Source of the DNA: Planctomycetota bacterium
GTDB taxonomy: Bacteria; Planctomycetota; UBA1135; UBA2386
Assembly (NCBI GenBank): GCA_020638655.1
Contig: JACKIC010000001.1
Span: 930,001-994,000, forward strand
Reading direction: 5' to 3'
Length of the DNA: 64,000 bases
In this document: positions 33,875 to 43,129 of the stretch, piece by piece
Position numbering within the stretch: the first letter of the stretch is position 1
How the letters are laid out: each line of letters starts with the position of its first letter
Translations under genes and position numbers: made by a program
The notes under the pieces: model-generated
What the model was told of the DNA's origin: nothing
Seen by the model: the letters and a program-made list of their open reading frames with translations, nothing else
The model's database searches: none

Positions 33875-34930
33875 ATGAAGTCGAGCCTCCTCGCTGTCCT
33901 GACCGCCGGAACCCTCGCGCTGAGCGTTTCCGCCCAGGAAGACCGCATCTCCCTGAACAACGGCACCGTCATCGACGGCGTGCGCGTCACCAGCTTCGAC
34001 GTGCGCGAGCTCAAGTACAGCAAGGGCGGCAGTTCCGAATCGGTCTCCTCCGACCGTGTCGCCAAGCTCGAGCTCGGCAAGTTCTCGGACGTCTACCGCC
34101 GCGCGCTCGGCAACCGCGACCCCGACCTGCTGCTGACCATGGCCCGTGAGCAGGTCAAGGCGAAGAACGACCTGCTCGGCATGGCCGGCTTGCACCGCGC
34201 CGGCACCATGTTCCTCGATCAGGGCAAGGCCGCCGAGGGCGTCAGCGCGCTCGAGGAGATGCAGAAGGCCTACCCGGAAGGCGGCCTCGTGCCCGAGGTC
34301 TTCCGCCAGAAGTTCGAGTACTACCTGGGCCAGGGGGCCAAGGGCGCCGGCAACGCCGGCAAGGTCGCCAAGGCCTACGTCGACACCGCGCAGGGCAACG
34401 CCTGGCCGAGCGGTTTCTCGCTCGAGGGCGACTTCTTCGGCGCGATGGCCGAGCGCATGGCCGGCGGTGATCCCAAGGAGTACCAGAGCAAGCTGCGCGC
34501 GATCAGCAGCAACGCCGCGACCAACAGCCCGACCATCGCCAACCGCGCCAGCGTGCAGCTCGCGCACAGCCTGCGCGAGACCAAGGACGCCGACGGGGCC
34601 CGCAAGATCTACGAGGACCTGGCCAGCAAGAACGGCGTCGACGTCAACTCGCGCGCCGGCGCCTACCTGGGCCTGGGCCTGCTGCTGCTCGACGAGGGCG
34701 TGGCCAACAAGGAAGCCAACCGCGCCGCGCTGCTGATGTTCTTGCGCGTGCGCCTCGAGACCCGCGACGCCTGGCCGAGCCTGCAGGCCGAAGCGCTCTA
34801 CAACGCGATCCTCGCGGCCGACAAGTGGCGCGGCAACGAATACGGCTACATCATGGCCCGCTGCCGCGGCGTGCTGTTCAACGAGTTCGGCAGCACCGAG
34901 TGGGCGCAGCGCGCCAAGCAGGGTCGCTGA
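33875..34930 (+). CDS. Secreted TPR-like protein
   Basis: A 351-residue protein with a signal peptide (SLLAVLTAGTLALSVSAQ; cleavage after AQ). A short beta domain follows (ISLNNGTVIDGVRVTSFDVR) and then helical repeats across residues 80-350 (for example MAGLHRAGTMFLDQGKAAEG, RAGAYLGLGLLLLDEGVANK). It is probably periplasmic and scaffold-like. No specific family. It stands alone with a 140-bp leader; the plsC gene begins 22 bp after its stop. Confidence 0.82.
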   Translation: MKSSLLAVLTAGTLALSVSAQEDRISLNNGTVIDGVRVTSFDVRELKYSKGGSSESVSSDRVAKLELGKFSDVYRRALGNRDPDLLLTMAREQVKAKNDLLGMAGLHRAGTMFLDQGKAAEGVSALEEMQKAYPEGGLVPEVFRQKFEYYLGQGAKGAGNAGKVAKAYVDTAQGNAWPSGFSLEGDFFGAMAERMAGGDPKEYQSKLRAISSNAATNSPTIANRASVQLAHSLRETKDADGARKIYEDLASKNGVDVNSRAGAYLGLGLLLLDEGVANKEANRAALLMFLRVRLETRDAWPSLQAEALYNAILAADKWRGNEYGYIMARCRGVLFNEFGSTEWAQRAKQGR

Positions 34931-34952
34931 GCTCTGCATCGCGGAGCTGACC

Positions 34953-35663
34953 GTGGACCCCGCGACGCGACGCGCCGGGGTCACGGCACCGCCGGGCTGG
35001 CTCAACGAGGCCAGCTTCCGGCTGTTTCGGCTGGGCACCCGGCTGTTCCTGCGCGTGTTCTTCGGGCTGCGCGTCGAAGGCGAGCTGCCGCGCACCGGCC
35101 CCGTGGTCGTCGCCGCCAACCACGCGTCGTTCCTCGACCCGCTGCTGGTCGGTGCCGCGAGCGGCCGCAGGGTCTTCTTCATGATGACCGAGGTCGTCTG
35201 GCGGTCGCCGCGGCTCAACTGGTTCTATCGCTGGCAGAGGACGCTGCCGCTGAGCACGCGCGGCGCCAACCGCGAGGCCCTGCGGGCGGCGCGCCAGATC
35301 CTGCAGCGGGGGGCCGTGGTCGGGATCTTCCCCGAGGGTGGCATCAGCCGCGACGGCAAGCTGCTGCTCGGCAGTCCCGGCGCCGTGTCGCTGGTGCTCA
35401 GCGAAGGCGCACCGATCGTGCCGGTCGGCATCGTCGGCGCGCAGCGCGCGATGCCGTTCGGTGCCCCGCGGCCGCGGCTGTTCAGCCCGATCACGATCCG
35501 CTTCGGCCAGCCGATCACGGCCGCCGAGTTCGACGCCGCCGCGAGCGGTGATCGTCGGCATCGGCTGCAGCTGGCGACGGCGCGCATCATGGAGCGCATC
35601 GGCGCGTTGACCGGGCAGGAGTCGCGCGAGCAGGAACTGCGCCGACTGCGCGCCGCCGACTGA
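34953..35663 (+). CDS. plsC: 1-acyl-sn-glycerol-3-phosphate acyltransferase (PlsC family)
   Basis: Acylates lysophosphatidic acid in phospholipid synthesis, at the inner membrane. The 236-residue protein has block I NHASFLDP (H57 and D62), block III FPEGG (126-130) and block IV-like IVPVGIVGAQ. A hydrophobic N-terminal segment (about 22-38) would dock it to the membrane. The start is the GTG at 34953. It may be co-transcribed with the upstream secreted protein (22-bp gap). Confidence 0.92.
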   Translation: MDPATRRAGVTAPPGWLNEASFRLFRLGTRLFLRVFFGLRVEGELPRTGPVVVAANHASFLDPLLVGAASGRRVFFMMTEVVWRSPRLNWFYRWQRTLPLSTRGANREALRAARQILQRGAVVGIFPEGGISRDGKLLLGSPGAVSLVLSEGAPIVPVGIVGAQRAMPFGAPRPRLFSPITIRFGQPITAAEFDAAASGDRRHRLQLATARIMERIGALTGQESREQELRRLRAAD

Positions 35664-35745
35664 TTTTTCTCGCCCCGCCGCGTCACAAGTTGCGCCCCGC
35701 GAGCCATTCGTCTGTCGAGAGGCCCTTCCTCCCGACGCACATCGA

Positions 35746-36300
35746 ATGGCAGTCGAAGAGGAGACCTGGCGCGCCGCGCGCGACTTCGCCCACGCGTGTC
35801 TGCGGCGCTTCGGCGACGCATGGACGGTGCGCGAACGCGACGACCTGGTGCAGGAGAGCCTGCTGCTCGCGTGGCAGTGGGCCGCGCGGCCGCGCGAGCC
35901 GCACCGCGTCACGGCGGCCGTGCGCACGATCGCGACGCGCCTGCGCATCCGCGGCCTGCATCGACGACCGCGCCGCAGCCTCGACCTCACGCCGGCCGGG
36001 GCCTCCGTCGAGCTGCTCGTCGCAGCGCCACCAGGCGCGCGGCGCACCTTCGTGGTGGCCGGTCGGCGCGTCGCGGCGGAGTGGCTGCTGCCGCGACTGC
36101 AGCGCGAGCTGAGTCGCCTGCGGCCGTTCGACCGCGAGTTGTTGCTCGCACGCAACGAGGGCGCCCGTGCCGCCGAGCTGGCGCGCCGCTTCGACTGCAC
36201 CGTCGCGGTCGTGCGCACCCGCACGCATCGCGCCCGGCGCCGTGTGCAACGTGCCATCGAGAACGACGTCCGCGCCGCGGACCCGCTCGACCTGTCGTGA
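35746..36300 (+). CDS. ECF-type RNA polymerase sigma factor
   Basis: A 184-residue sigma factor with region 2 (RERDDLVQESLLLAWQW, about 30-46) and region 4 (ELSRLRPFDRELLLARNEGA, then a helix-turn-helix with AELARRFDCTVAVVRTRTHR). An Arg-rich linker lies between. No anti-sigma gene is adjacent. The following gene starts 36 bp downstream, has a strong ribosome-binding site and encodes a secreted TPR protein; it may be co-expressed. The residue pattern fits the ECF/SigK-like group only loosely. Confidence 0.78.
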   Translation: MAVEEETWRAARDFAHACLRRFGDAWTVRERDDLVQESLLLAWQWAARPREPHRVTAAVRTIATRLRIRGLHRRPRRSLDLTPAGASVELLVAAPPGARRTFVVAGRRVAAEWLLPRLQRELSRLRPFDRELLLARNEGARAAELARRFDCTVAVVRTRTHRARRRVQRAIENDVRAADPLDLS

Positions 36301-36336
36301 CCCAGTGATCCAGAGACCGTGAGAAGGAGAACCGTG

Positions 36337-37194
36337 ATGAAGAAGATCGTGATGCAGTTGTGTCTGTTGTCCTCGCTGCTCGTCGCCGCGCCGGCCCAGG
36401 GTGATGTCCAGCAGGCCGGTAAGCCGGTTGTCGCCAAGAAGGTGACGCGCCCGGCGCCGAGCGCCGCCGGTCGTGAGGCGCTCGCCGCGGCCAAGGCCGT
36501 GCTCGATGGCGCGCGCGGTCTGCACGGCGCCGACCGCCTGCAGGTGCTCGAGCGCGCCGGCTCCGCCTACGACAAGGTGATGGCCGACTTCGCGGCCGAG
36601 CCCGTGGTGGCTGCGGTCGCGGCGTTCACGGCCGCCGGCGTCTGGCGCCAACACGGCAGCCTGCCGTTCGCCGAGAAGGACTACCTCGCCGCGGCCAGCT
36701 TCGACGCCGATCGCTACGGCCAGCGCGGTCTGCTCGGAGCGGCCGACATGCAGCGCCGCCAGAAGCGCCTCGACGACGCCCTGGCCACCTACGCCAAGGC
36801 CGCCGCGCTCGACCCCAACACCGGCGTCGCCCAGGACGCGCGGCTGTGGCAGGGGCGCGTGCTGCAGTCCCTCGGCAAGCTCGACGAAGCGATCGCGTCG
36901 TTCCAGTCGACCCTCGAAGCCGCGCGTTCGATCCGCGACACCATCGAGACCGTCAACTTCCTCGCCATCGCGTGGATCGAGAAGGGCGACCTCACCGCCG
37001 CCGGGCACGCCATCGAGCACGCCGAGGAGGCCGTCGCCGGGTCCGGTGAGGAGGACCCCGTCGTGGTCGAGCGCTGGCGCAAGGCCCTCGAAGGCATGTC
37101 CGCCCGCAAGGCCCTGCAGCGCGCCAGCGACAAGCAGAACGGCGCGGCCAAGGACGCCGCGCGCCTCGAAGAGGAGCGCCGCGGCAACGACTGA
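36337..37194 (+). CDS. Secreted TPR protein
   Basis: A 285-residue protein with a signal peptide (LCLLSSLLVAAPAQG). TPR repeats follow, clearest at GQRGLLGAADMQRRQKRLDD and DARLWQGRVLQSLGKLDEAI. The C-terminal tail is charged (KDAARLEEERRGND). The start is ATG 36337 with AAGGAG at 36324-36329, the strongest ribosome-binding site in this part of the window; GTG 36334 and GTG 36319 are alternatives. It is probably transcribed with the sigma factor. Confidence 0.85.
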   Translation: MKKIVMQLCLLSSLLVAAPAQGDVQQAGKPVVAKKVTRPAPSAAGREALAAAKAVLDGARGLHGADRLQVLERAGSAYDKVMADFAAEPVVAAVAAFTAAGVWRQHGSLPFAEKDYLAAASFDADRYGQRGLLGAADMQRRQKRLDDALATYAKAAALDPNTGVAQDARLWQGRVLQSLGKLDEAIASFQSTLEAARSIRDTIETVNFLAIAWIEKGDLTAAGHAIEHAEEAVAGSGEEDPVVVERWRKALEGMSARKALQRASDKQNGAAKDAARLEEERRGND

Positions 37195-37216
37195 CCGCTC
37201 TGGTAGAGTTCGGCCC

Positions 37217-37690
37217 ATGCGCGCAACCTTCTGCCTGCTGGGCCTGCTCCTCGGTTCCTGCGCCGCGTCCGGCACCATCGATCGCCTCGGCGACCGCTGC
37301 CCGCCGCCCGACTTCGGTCGGCCGGGCTGGGTGCGGACCTTCGCCGGCGTCGGCGCATGGACCGGCGGCATCCTCGGCACCGTCGTGTCGATCGTCGCCC
37401 TGCCGATCACCTACCCGATCAGCCTGCTCGCCGAAGACGAGTTCGCCGCCGGCGGCCGGACCGAGTTCTTGATGTTCCCCGCGACCGGCGGCGCCGCCTT
37501 CGGCCACGCCCTGCTCGGCTGCCCGCCCGACGTCGTCGACTACGTGTTCCGCCGCGCCTGGGTCGGCGGCGAAGATCCCGTCAACAGCTACGAGATCGTG
37601 CCCATCGAGGCGATGCCCGTGCCGCGCGACGAAGAGGCGGCGAAGGGTGGTGAGGGGGCGATGCCGGGTGGTGCCGGTTCGGATGGTTGA
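37217..37690 (+). CDS. Small lipoprotein
   Basis: A 157-residue protein with a lipobox (LLGLLLGSCAASG). It has a hydrophobic patch (AWTGGILGTVVSIVALPITY) that could be a second membrane contact, and a charged C-terminus. The pattern Y-P-I-S-L-L-A-E-D-E resembles YceK/YidQ-type lipoproteins, but only weakly. No function can be assigned. It is the last normal-context gene before tRNA-Val. Confidence 0.78.
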   Translation: MRATFCLLGLLLGSCAASGTIDRLGDRCPPPDFGRPGWVRTFAGVGAWTGGILGTVVSIVALPITYPISLLAEDEFAAGGRTEFLMFPATGGAAFGHALLGCPPDVVDYVFRRAWVGGEDPVNSYEIVPIEAMPVPRDEEAAKGGEGAMPGGAGSDG

Positions 37691-37723
37691 GGGCGGATGC
37701 GCGGCAGGTAGAGTCTCGTTCGC

Positions 37724-37809
<86 letters not shown>

Positions 37810-37855
37810 GCCGTTCTCGGGGGTCTAGGGGCGGTTTTGGCGAATCGGGGGTGCC

Positions 37856-37920
37856 AGTGTGCAATGCAGTGTGCAACTGGCTGGGTCACAACGTGGCACG
37901 ACCTGGCACAACGTGGCACA
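37856..37920. repeat. Left end array: shared leader plus three TGGCAC decamers
   Basis: Positions 37856-37892 match 43130-43166 with two mismatches in 37 (AGTGTGCAATGCAGTGTGCA opens both copies). Three 10-bp-spaced units follow: GTGGCACGAC, CTGGCACAAC and GTGGCACAGC. A spacing of one helical turn suggests protein-binding sites on one DNA face, as in integrase or excisionase arm sites (inference). Confidence 0.6.
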
Positions 37921-38190
37921 GCCGGAAGGGGCCGTTCCCCAGGGGGGAGTCCGATGGGCGCTGCAGGCCCGGGGCGCCGGAATCTTGCAGGGGTCGTTTC
38001 TGACGCGGCCCGCGTGCGCCCGTGGGGGCCGCCAGGCGCTCGGCGCAGTTCTAGGCTGCCGGAGCGGAATGTCCGCGCTGAGGGGCCTTCTCGACCCCGG
38101 TATCGCAGCTCGCCGAAAGCCCTGGGCTCAACCGGTGCTGGATGCGACGCGGCTACTTGCCGAACGCGGGAAGGCCGAGGTGCTGGGGCT
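37921..38190. other. Non-coding segment at the left end of element 1
   Basis: No supported gene. Frames here are short and lack family features. Composition is GC-rich but without third-position bias in any frame. It separates the left-end array from the 3' end of the metallopeptidase gene. Confidence 0.5.
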
Positions 38191-39153
38191 CTATCGGGAA
38201 ATGCCCAGGTGCTCCATCCAGGCCGCCTCGAACTCTGGGACCGAGAGCCCGTAGACGTTCTTGATCAGGCGTGCGCTCAGGTCCTTGCCTTCCGCGAAGC
38301 CGTACCCTTGCTTGCGCGCCGCATCCATGAACTCCTTGAACTTGCCGGCGACCGGCTCCTCCTTGGCGTTGATCATGAAGTCCAGCAGTGCGCCGGCATG
38401 GTCGTAGTTCCGGTGGGAGTGCCCCTTCGGGTCGGCGATGAGTGAGCGGATCGCGAAGAACTCTTCGAGTGTGTAGCAGTCGCCACGCTTCAGATCGCTT
38501 CGGCAGGAATCGAGGCGCTGGTTGCTCATCTTCTTTTCGAAGTAGACGGCCATGCCTTCCTGGAACCATGAGCCCACACCACCGACCTTCAGGCATGCGC
38601 CGACGATCTCGTGCGTGGCTTCGTGGTAGACAGTCGGGTCGCGCGGTGAGTTGTAGTAGGTGGCGTAGAAGGTAGACATCGCGTGACCGGCAGTCGCGCG
38701 CGCGCTCTCTTCAGACCAGCCAGTGATGCGCATCGAATAGCGGAAGTAGTCTTCCTTGTCGGCGAAGATGTAGGCGACGAGAAGGTGATCTGGGTCCTCG
38801 AAGGGCAGCTCCTTCTGAACCATGTCGTAGAGCTTCTCCAGCGTCACTGCGTACTTCTTGCACGATGCGGTGGGGCCGTTCGTGAACACGATGTAGTGCT
38901 CGCACACGACGGCCTGCCACTTGTCGAGGTACTTGCGCCGTCGCATCTCCTCTTCGTCGCACTTCTTGTCCCAGCACTTGGGGAGGATGGAGGTCTTCAC
39001 GCCTTCGAGTGCAGACGCGACCTGCTCCGCCGTCGGCTTTGGCGGCAGGACGGGATGTTGTGCCCCTGGGCCTTCGTCATCTTGCGCAGGTGCCGTTGCC
39101 GCAGTCACCAGGGCGAGGGCAAGCATGAGGCGCTGGATGCTCCTAGGGTCCAT
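38191..39153 (-). CDS. Secreted gluzincin-type metallopeptidase (DUF1570-like)
   Basis: A 320-residue secreted protein: signal peptide LMLALALVTAATAPAQ, then a domain ending in the zinc motif HEATH (H177, E178, H181) with the third ligand probably E199 in SWFQEGMAVYFE. This is the peptidase-MA-like plan seen in DUF1570 proteins of Planctomycetota. The first 100 residues hold two Cys pairs that may form disulfides. Likely a periplasmic or surface protease. It lies inside element 1 and points toward the tRNA. Base composition is slightly less GC-rich than the chromosome. Confidence 0.8.
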   Translation of the reverse strand: MDPRSIQRLMLALALVTAATAPAQDDEGPGAQHPVLPPKPTAEQVASALEGVKTSILPKCWDKKCDEEEMRRRKYLDKWQAVVCEHYIVFTNGPTASCKKYAVTLEKLYDMVQKELPFEDPDHLLVAYIFADKEDYFRYSMRITGWSEESARATAGHAMSTFYATYYNSPRDPTVYHEATHEIVGACLKVGGVGSWFQEGMAVYFEKKMSNQRLDSCRSDLKRGDCYTLEEFFAIRSLIADPKGHSHRNYDHAGALLDFMINAKEEPVAGKFKEFMDAARKQGYGFAEGKDLSARLIKNVYGLSVPEFEAAWMEHLGISR

Positions 39154-39351
39154 ATGCTCATGGTGGACTACACGTGTGCGGATGTTGTCTGCGTGTTGTG
39201 ATCCATCGGTAACGTCGTTTGCCCCTAGACGAATTGCGCTTGTCGCACGCCCGAGCTCGAACCGAGTCGTGCTGGCGGCTGGGTTGCTCCGCGGGCTGGT
39301 GTCTCAACGCTGCCGTGGCAACGGCTGAGTTCGCGCCGATCGAGCCTGTTG

Positions 39352-40182
39352 TCAGGCAGTTGCGGCAGGTGCGCTCTTGCCCTGAGTCTCCGCGAACATC
39401 TTCGGCACAGGGAAGGTCCCTGGCAGCTCGCGGAACAAGTCGTCCTCACCCAACTCGCCGTAGAGGTCCATCGTCAACCGGATGTCGGAGTGGCGTAGCA
39501 CCTGCTGGATCACCTTGGGGTGCACGTTCAGCTCGATCAGGATGCGCGCGCAGCTCTTGCGCAGCGCGTGGAAGTCGACCCGCTTCGACGTCGGGCTCTT
39601 CTGCGGGATCAGGCCGGCGAACGCCGCGTCCTTGCGGACGATCTCGGCGATGGTCCGAGGCACCTTGAAGACCGGGTCAGTCTCCATGACGACGGGGTCC
39701 CCGCGGCGCACCGCGGCCCTGCTGCGCCTGGAGCGCATCTCCTTGAGGGCCTGCGCCACGAACGGTTGCAGCGGCACCCGGGCGTCGTTGCCGTTCTTGG
39801 TGAACAGGCCGGCCAGTCTGACGGCGGGCGCGGCGTCTTCGAGTGCGACGTCCTCCCAGAAGATCGCGGCGCACTCGGCGACGCGGAAGCCCGTGGTCAG
39901 CGCGAACCAGTAGAGGACCTGCCGGTCGCGGACGACCTCGTCGTAGTCGGGCCAGAACGGACAGCCGCCATCGCCCTGAGCCTTCTCGGCTTCGAAGCGA
40001 GCCCAAGCGGCATCGACGAGTCGCTCGGCTTCCTCGAACCGGAAGCTGTGGCGCTTGAAAATAGCGACAAGGATGGGGAGCTTGCCAAGAACGATCTCAA
40101 TGGCGATGGCAAGGGGGAGTACTCTATGGTTTCCCAGTCTCTGGAGATGGCAGATTCTCGGTTGACGTAATCCCTCCGGGGA
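39352..40182 (-). pseudogene. Tyrosine recombinase (integrase), N-terminally truncated
   Basis: The frame is open from a stop at 40185-40183 down to TGA 39352, yet has no ATG, GTG or TTG until GTG 39777, which lies inside the catalytic domain. The catalytic residues are all present: Arg I in FALTTGFRVAE, Lys in FTKNGNDARVPL, His-x-x-Arg in VDFHALRKS, His in LRHSDIRLT and Tyr in TMDLYGEL. The core-binding N-terminal domain is absent; sequence upstream of about 40060 changes to lower GC and unrelated composition. It is a decayed integrase of the element, most likely cut by a later recombination event. Confidence 0.75.
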
Positions 40183-40197
40183 TCAAGTGAGGGTATA

Positions 40198-40674
40198 ATG
40201 CGCAAGCGGTGGCAATCAATGTTGTGGGTAGTTGGCTTCTGTGGTTCCTGCGTGGGTACGTCGAGCGAGGTTGCGCGATTTGAGCAGTGTGTCCGCAGTT
40301 CGGATATCCGGCAGTTTGAGCGGGCAATTGGTGTGCCCATGGATATCGTTGGTGTGGTTTGGAGTGGCTCCAAAGGCGTTGCGGTGGTGGCGATATGGTG
40401 TGATGGGCGGGGCGAGGTTTGGTGTAGTGTGACAGAGAGCGATGGTCATGCACAAATGATGCGCCTGGAATCGCGTAGCAGCGACCTTTTGCGTCAGACG
40501 CTGCAAGGATGGGGTGGATTGTGTTCTCCTGGGGTTTGCGGAGAGGGGTTCGTGATAGAGTTGCGTAAGGCCGGCGGGAGGTCTCTCAAGTGGTCATTGC
40601 AGTTGCCTGTTGATGATCGTGGGTTAGATGTCATCGTGAAGTGGATAGGTGAGGTATTGCATGCAAGCGCATAG
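40198..40674 (+). CDS. Lower-GC small protein, possibly exported
   Basis: A 158-residue protein from a markedly lower-GC stretch than the chromosome. The N-terminus (MLWVVGFCGSCVGTS) resembles a signal or lipobox region, and the rest is a mixed alpha/beta domain (VVAIWCDGRGEVWCSVTESD). No family is recognised. The ATG at 40198 is preceded by GAGGG; a TATAAT hexamer overlaps that start (40194-40199), so initiation at the second ATG (40219) is possible. Composition marks it as recently acquired cargo. Confidence 0.6.
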   Translation: MRKRWQSMLWVVGFCGSCVGTSSEVARFEQCVRSSDIRQFERAIGVPMDIVGVVWSGSKGVAVVAIWCDGRGEVWCSVTESDGHAQMMRLESRSSDLLRQTLQGWGGLCSPGVCGEGFVIELRKAGGRSLKWSLQLPVDDRGLDVIVKWIGEVLHASA

Positions 40675-40834
40675 GAGTTGTTGCCTTAGGCCGGCTCCGG
40701 AGTGCGCCCGTTGTGTCAGCTACCGGGAAACCCATCGTGTCGCCGCGACCTCCGTCGCCACGATCCGGAGGTATGACGGAAGACTTCCAAAGCGAAATGG
40801 CGTGCGCTGATAGCAGCGCAAAAATGGAGTGGAG

Positions 40835-40866
40835 TGTCCACCTTCCCGACATTCGCCGCGTCTCTG
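40835..40866. repeat. Dispersed 32-bp repeat, copy 1 (element 1)
   Basis: TGTCCACCTTCCCGA followed by 17 further bases ending CTCTG. It matches 44381-44412 at 29 of 32 positions. It lies 160 bp downstream of the lower-GC gene, in non-coding sequence (40675-40945). Confidence 0.75.
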
Positions 40867-40945
40867 AGGTGCGACGGAGTGGAGAAATCTCGCGGCCTTT
40901 CATCGCCTGAGCCCCAGCTCAGGAAGGAAGGCCCGGCATGACCGG

Positions 40946-41221
40946 CTACGCCGCCGCCGCCTGAAGCACCGCGATCGCCTTCCGGATCCCGTCGCGCAAC
41001 CGGTCGGCCTCCGCGTTGCCCTGCGTCTGGATGCGTTCGGCAGTCACCCTGATCAGCGCCTCGACGTCCAGGTTGGCTTCAGGCCGCCGTGCGGGCCGCC
41101 CAGGGCGCGCCCGGGCCGGTTTGTCCTTGGGCGGGGCGATCTCCGTCGGCGCGTCCCGCCGCGACAGGAGCCGCGCGCATGCGCTGGAGCGACATCGCGC
41201 ATCGCTACATGGTCGGGCCAC
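40946..41221 (-). CDS. Short basic/helical hypothetical protein
   Basis: A 91-residue frame from a GTG at 41221. The first half is Arg/Pro/Lys-rich (EIAPPKDKPARARPGRPARR) and the second is a clean amphipathic helix set (DVEALIRVTAERIQTQGNAE). It could be a small DNA-associated protein of the element. No ATG is available and no family is known, so the call is tentative. Confidence 0.35.
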   Translation of the reverse strand: MARPCSDARCRSSACARLLSRRDAPTEIAPPKDKPARARPGRPARRPEANLDVEALIRVTAERIQTQGNAEADRLRDGIRKAIAVLQAAAA

Positions 41222-41302
41222 CGTAGGCAACGCTACGATACGATGCCGCTTCACGCCACGCCGCGTTATCGCACCTCGGCGCAACCCTGACCCCTCGCTC
41301 CC

Positions 41303-42709
41303 ATGAACCCACGCAACTTGCTCGTGTCCGCGTTCGGCGCCGCGCTCCTGACCGGGACCGCCGCCACCCAAGGCAACGTCTGGCAGCCGTTGCTGCCGTT
41401 CGGGACCGTGTCGCAGCCGCAGGTGCGCCTCAGCGCTGCCATCGCCTACGACTCCGATCGCGACCGCATCGTCACGTGCGCCGGCCGCATCAACGCCAGC
41501 GGCTCCAACATCTATCCGCAGGAGACCTGGGAGTTCGACGGCGTCGACTGGCACCTCATCGGCACGGTCGGCCCGATCGCGTTCGGCGGTTACAACTCCA
41601 GCACCAACATCCGCGCGTACTACGACTCGCAGCGACACGTGACCGTCGCCATCGAGTCCGCGCAAGCCGGCCCGACCAACTTCATGGAGTGGAACGGGTC
41701 CACGTGGACCACCGTACTGTCGGTGCCCAACAGCGTGTTCCATTGGCGATTTGCGTTCGACGTCGCCTATGACCCGATTCGCGGCGTCGCCGTCCTGTTC
41801 GGCGGCTACGACTCCAGTAACGAGCTCGGCGACACCTGGGAGTTCAACGGCTCGACGTTTGTGCAGGTGAGCGGTTTCGGGCCGCAGGCCCGCTGGGGCC
41901 ACGCCATGGCGTACGACTCGTCGCGCGGCGTGGTCGTGTTGTACGGCGGCCGCAACGGACCGCAGCTGTCGGACATGTGGGACTGGAACGGCAGCTCTTG
42001 GCAACCGACGCCGAACGCCGCGGGCCCCGGCGCGCGTGCCTTCCACACGATGGCCTACGACCACGCCCGTTCGCGCCTGGTCCTGTTCGGCAACGACGGC
42101 GCCGGCTCGGCCCAGACCTGGGAGTGGCAGCCGAGCGGTTGGACCCTGGCGCCCGCGACCAATTCGGTGCGCTCCAACTCCAGTGCGATCTACGACAGCC
42201 GGCGCGAACGCGTGGTCTCCTTCGGCGGCAGCGGCCCATCGTTGAACTCAGGCCCCACGACGACCTTCGGCTTCGGCGAGGTTCCGAACGCGGCGACCGT
42301 CAGCGCCTTCGGCGTCGGTTGCGCGGGACCCAGCGGTGTACCTCAATTGGCGGCGATCAACTCGCCCACGTTCGGGGCCACCTTCTCGCTGCAGTTCTCT
42401 AACGTTCCTCCCGGGCCCCTGAGCATGGTGTTTGGCTGGGTCGGCTTCGACGACACGACGTGGAACGGCAACCCGCTGCCCGCGCCCCTGGGGCCGCTAT
42501 TCCCGGGCTGCACTGCCTACATCGCGCCGCTGGTCAGCTACTCGCTCGGCATCGGCGTCAACGGCATGAGGTCGTGGCAGATGCCGATCCCGTTCATGCC
42601 CATGCTCAGCGGGCTATCGATCTATCTGCAGGGCGGGGTCTACGCCCCCAACTTCAACCCGGGCCAGGCCATCTTCACGAATGCGCTGGCGGGGACCCTG
42701 GGCTCGTAG
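41303..42709 (+). CDS. Secreted Kelch-type beta-propeller protein
   Basis: A 468-residue secreted protein with a signal peptide (LLVSAFGAALLTGTAATQG). Five or so Kelch-like blades follow, each with a D-x-W-E/D-W-N-G turn (TWEFDGVDWHLIG, TWEFNGSTFVQVS, MWDWNGSSWQPT). The C-terminal 130 residues (from FGVGCAGPSGVPQL) form a beta-rich module with LPAPLGPLFPGCTAYI that I associate with secreted proteins of high-GC Planctomycetota. Likely outer surface. Its 3' end overlaps a minus-strand gene by 35 bp. Confidence 0.85.
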   Translation: MNPRNLLVSAFGAALLTGTAATQGNVWQPLLPFGTVSQPQVRLSAAIAYDSDRDRIVTCAGRINASGSNIYPQETWEFDGVDWHLIGTVGPIAFGGYNSSTNIRAYYDSQRHVTVAIESAQAGPTNFMEWNGSTWTTVLSVPNSVFHWRFAFDVAYDPIRGVAVLFGGYDSSNELGDTWEFNGSTFVQVSGFGPQARWGHAMAYDSSRGVVVLYGGRNGPQLSDMWDWNGSSWQPTPNAAGPGARAFHTMAYDHARSRLVLFGNDGAGSAQTWEWQPSGWTLAPATNSVRSNSSAIYDSRRERVVSFGGSGPSLNSGPTTTFGFGEVPNAATVSAFGVGCAGPSGVPQLAAINSPTFGATFSLQFSNVPPGPLSMVFGWVGFDDTTWNGNPLPAPLGPLFPGCTAYIAPLVSYSLGIGVNGMRSWQMPIPFMPMLSGLSIYLQGGVYAPNFNPGQAIFTNALAGTLGS

Positions 42710-42974
42710 CGGCGCGCGCGGTCTGGCCCGCAACCAGGTCCCTTGCCCGCTGCTCCACGGCCGGTCGTTCGAGGGCCCGCGAAAGGGGCTGGGCTTCGGG
42801 ACCGGCGCGGTCGCGGATCCGGTTCAGGTCGGCGTCGATGCCTGGGTTCTGCATCAGGCTGGCCAGCGCGGCGACAATCGGTTCGCGGACCTTCGGGTAG
42901 CGCGTCTTCAGCTCTTCGAACAGCTCGTTCCAGGGCTGGGTCGTCGATTCGGGGATGGGGTCGATCGCGGTCAT
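42675..42974 (-). CDS. Short helical hypothetical protein
   Basis: A 99-residue frame from ATG 42974, with AAGGA about 9 bp upstream. It is helix-rich (NELFEELKTRYPKVREPIVA, DADLNRIRDRAGPEAQPLSR). No family is recognised. It overlaps the Kelch gene tail to tail by 35 bp. Between it and the next gene (42975-43428) there is only the repeat cluster described separately. Confidence 0.45.
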   Translation of the reverse strand: MTAIDPIPESTTQPWNELFEELKTRYPKVREPIVAALASLMQNPGIDADLNRIRDRAGPEAQPLSRALERPAVEQRARDLVAGQTARAATSPGSPPAHS

Positions 42975-43129
42975 GGTCGTGGTCCTTGAGTAGGGGAACG
43001 GAAAGCCGGGTCGTCCCGGCGCCCGGACATGACCGCTCGTCCCGGCCCGAACCTCAAGGTGATCCTGGAGCAGTCCGATCGGGTTCGCCACCGCCGTTGC
43101 CCGACCCTCGCCGCACCCTCCGGCCCCCG

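Noticed and set aside
40194..40199. TATAAT as a promoter -10 for the gene at 40198
   Set aside because: The nearest TTGACG lies 26 bp upstream, too far for a standard spacing, and the hexamer overlaps the start codon. Kept only as a note on start choice.
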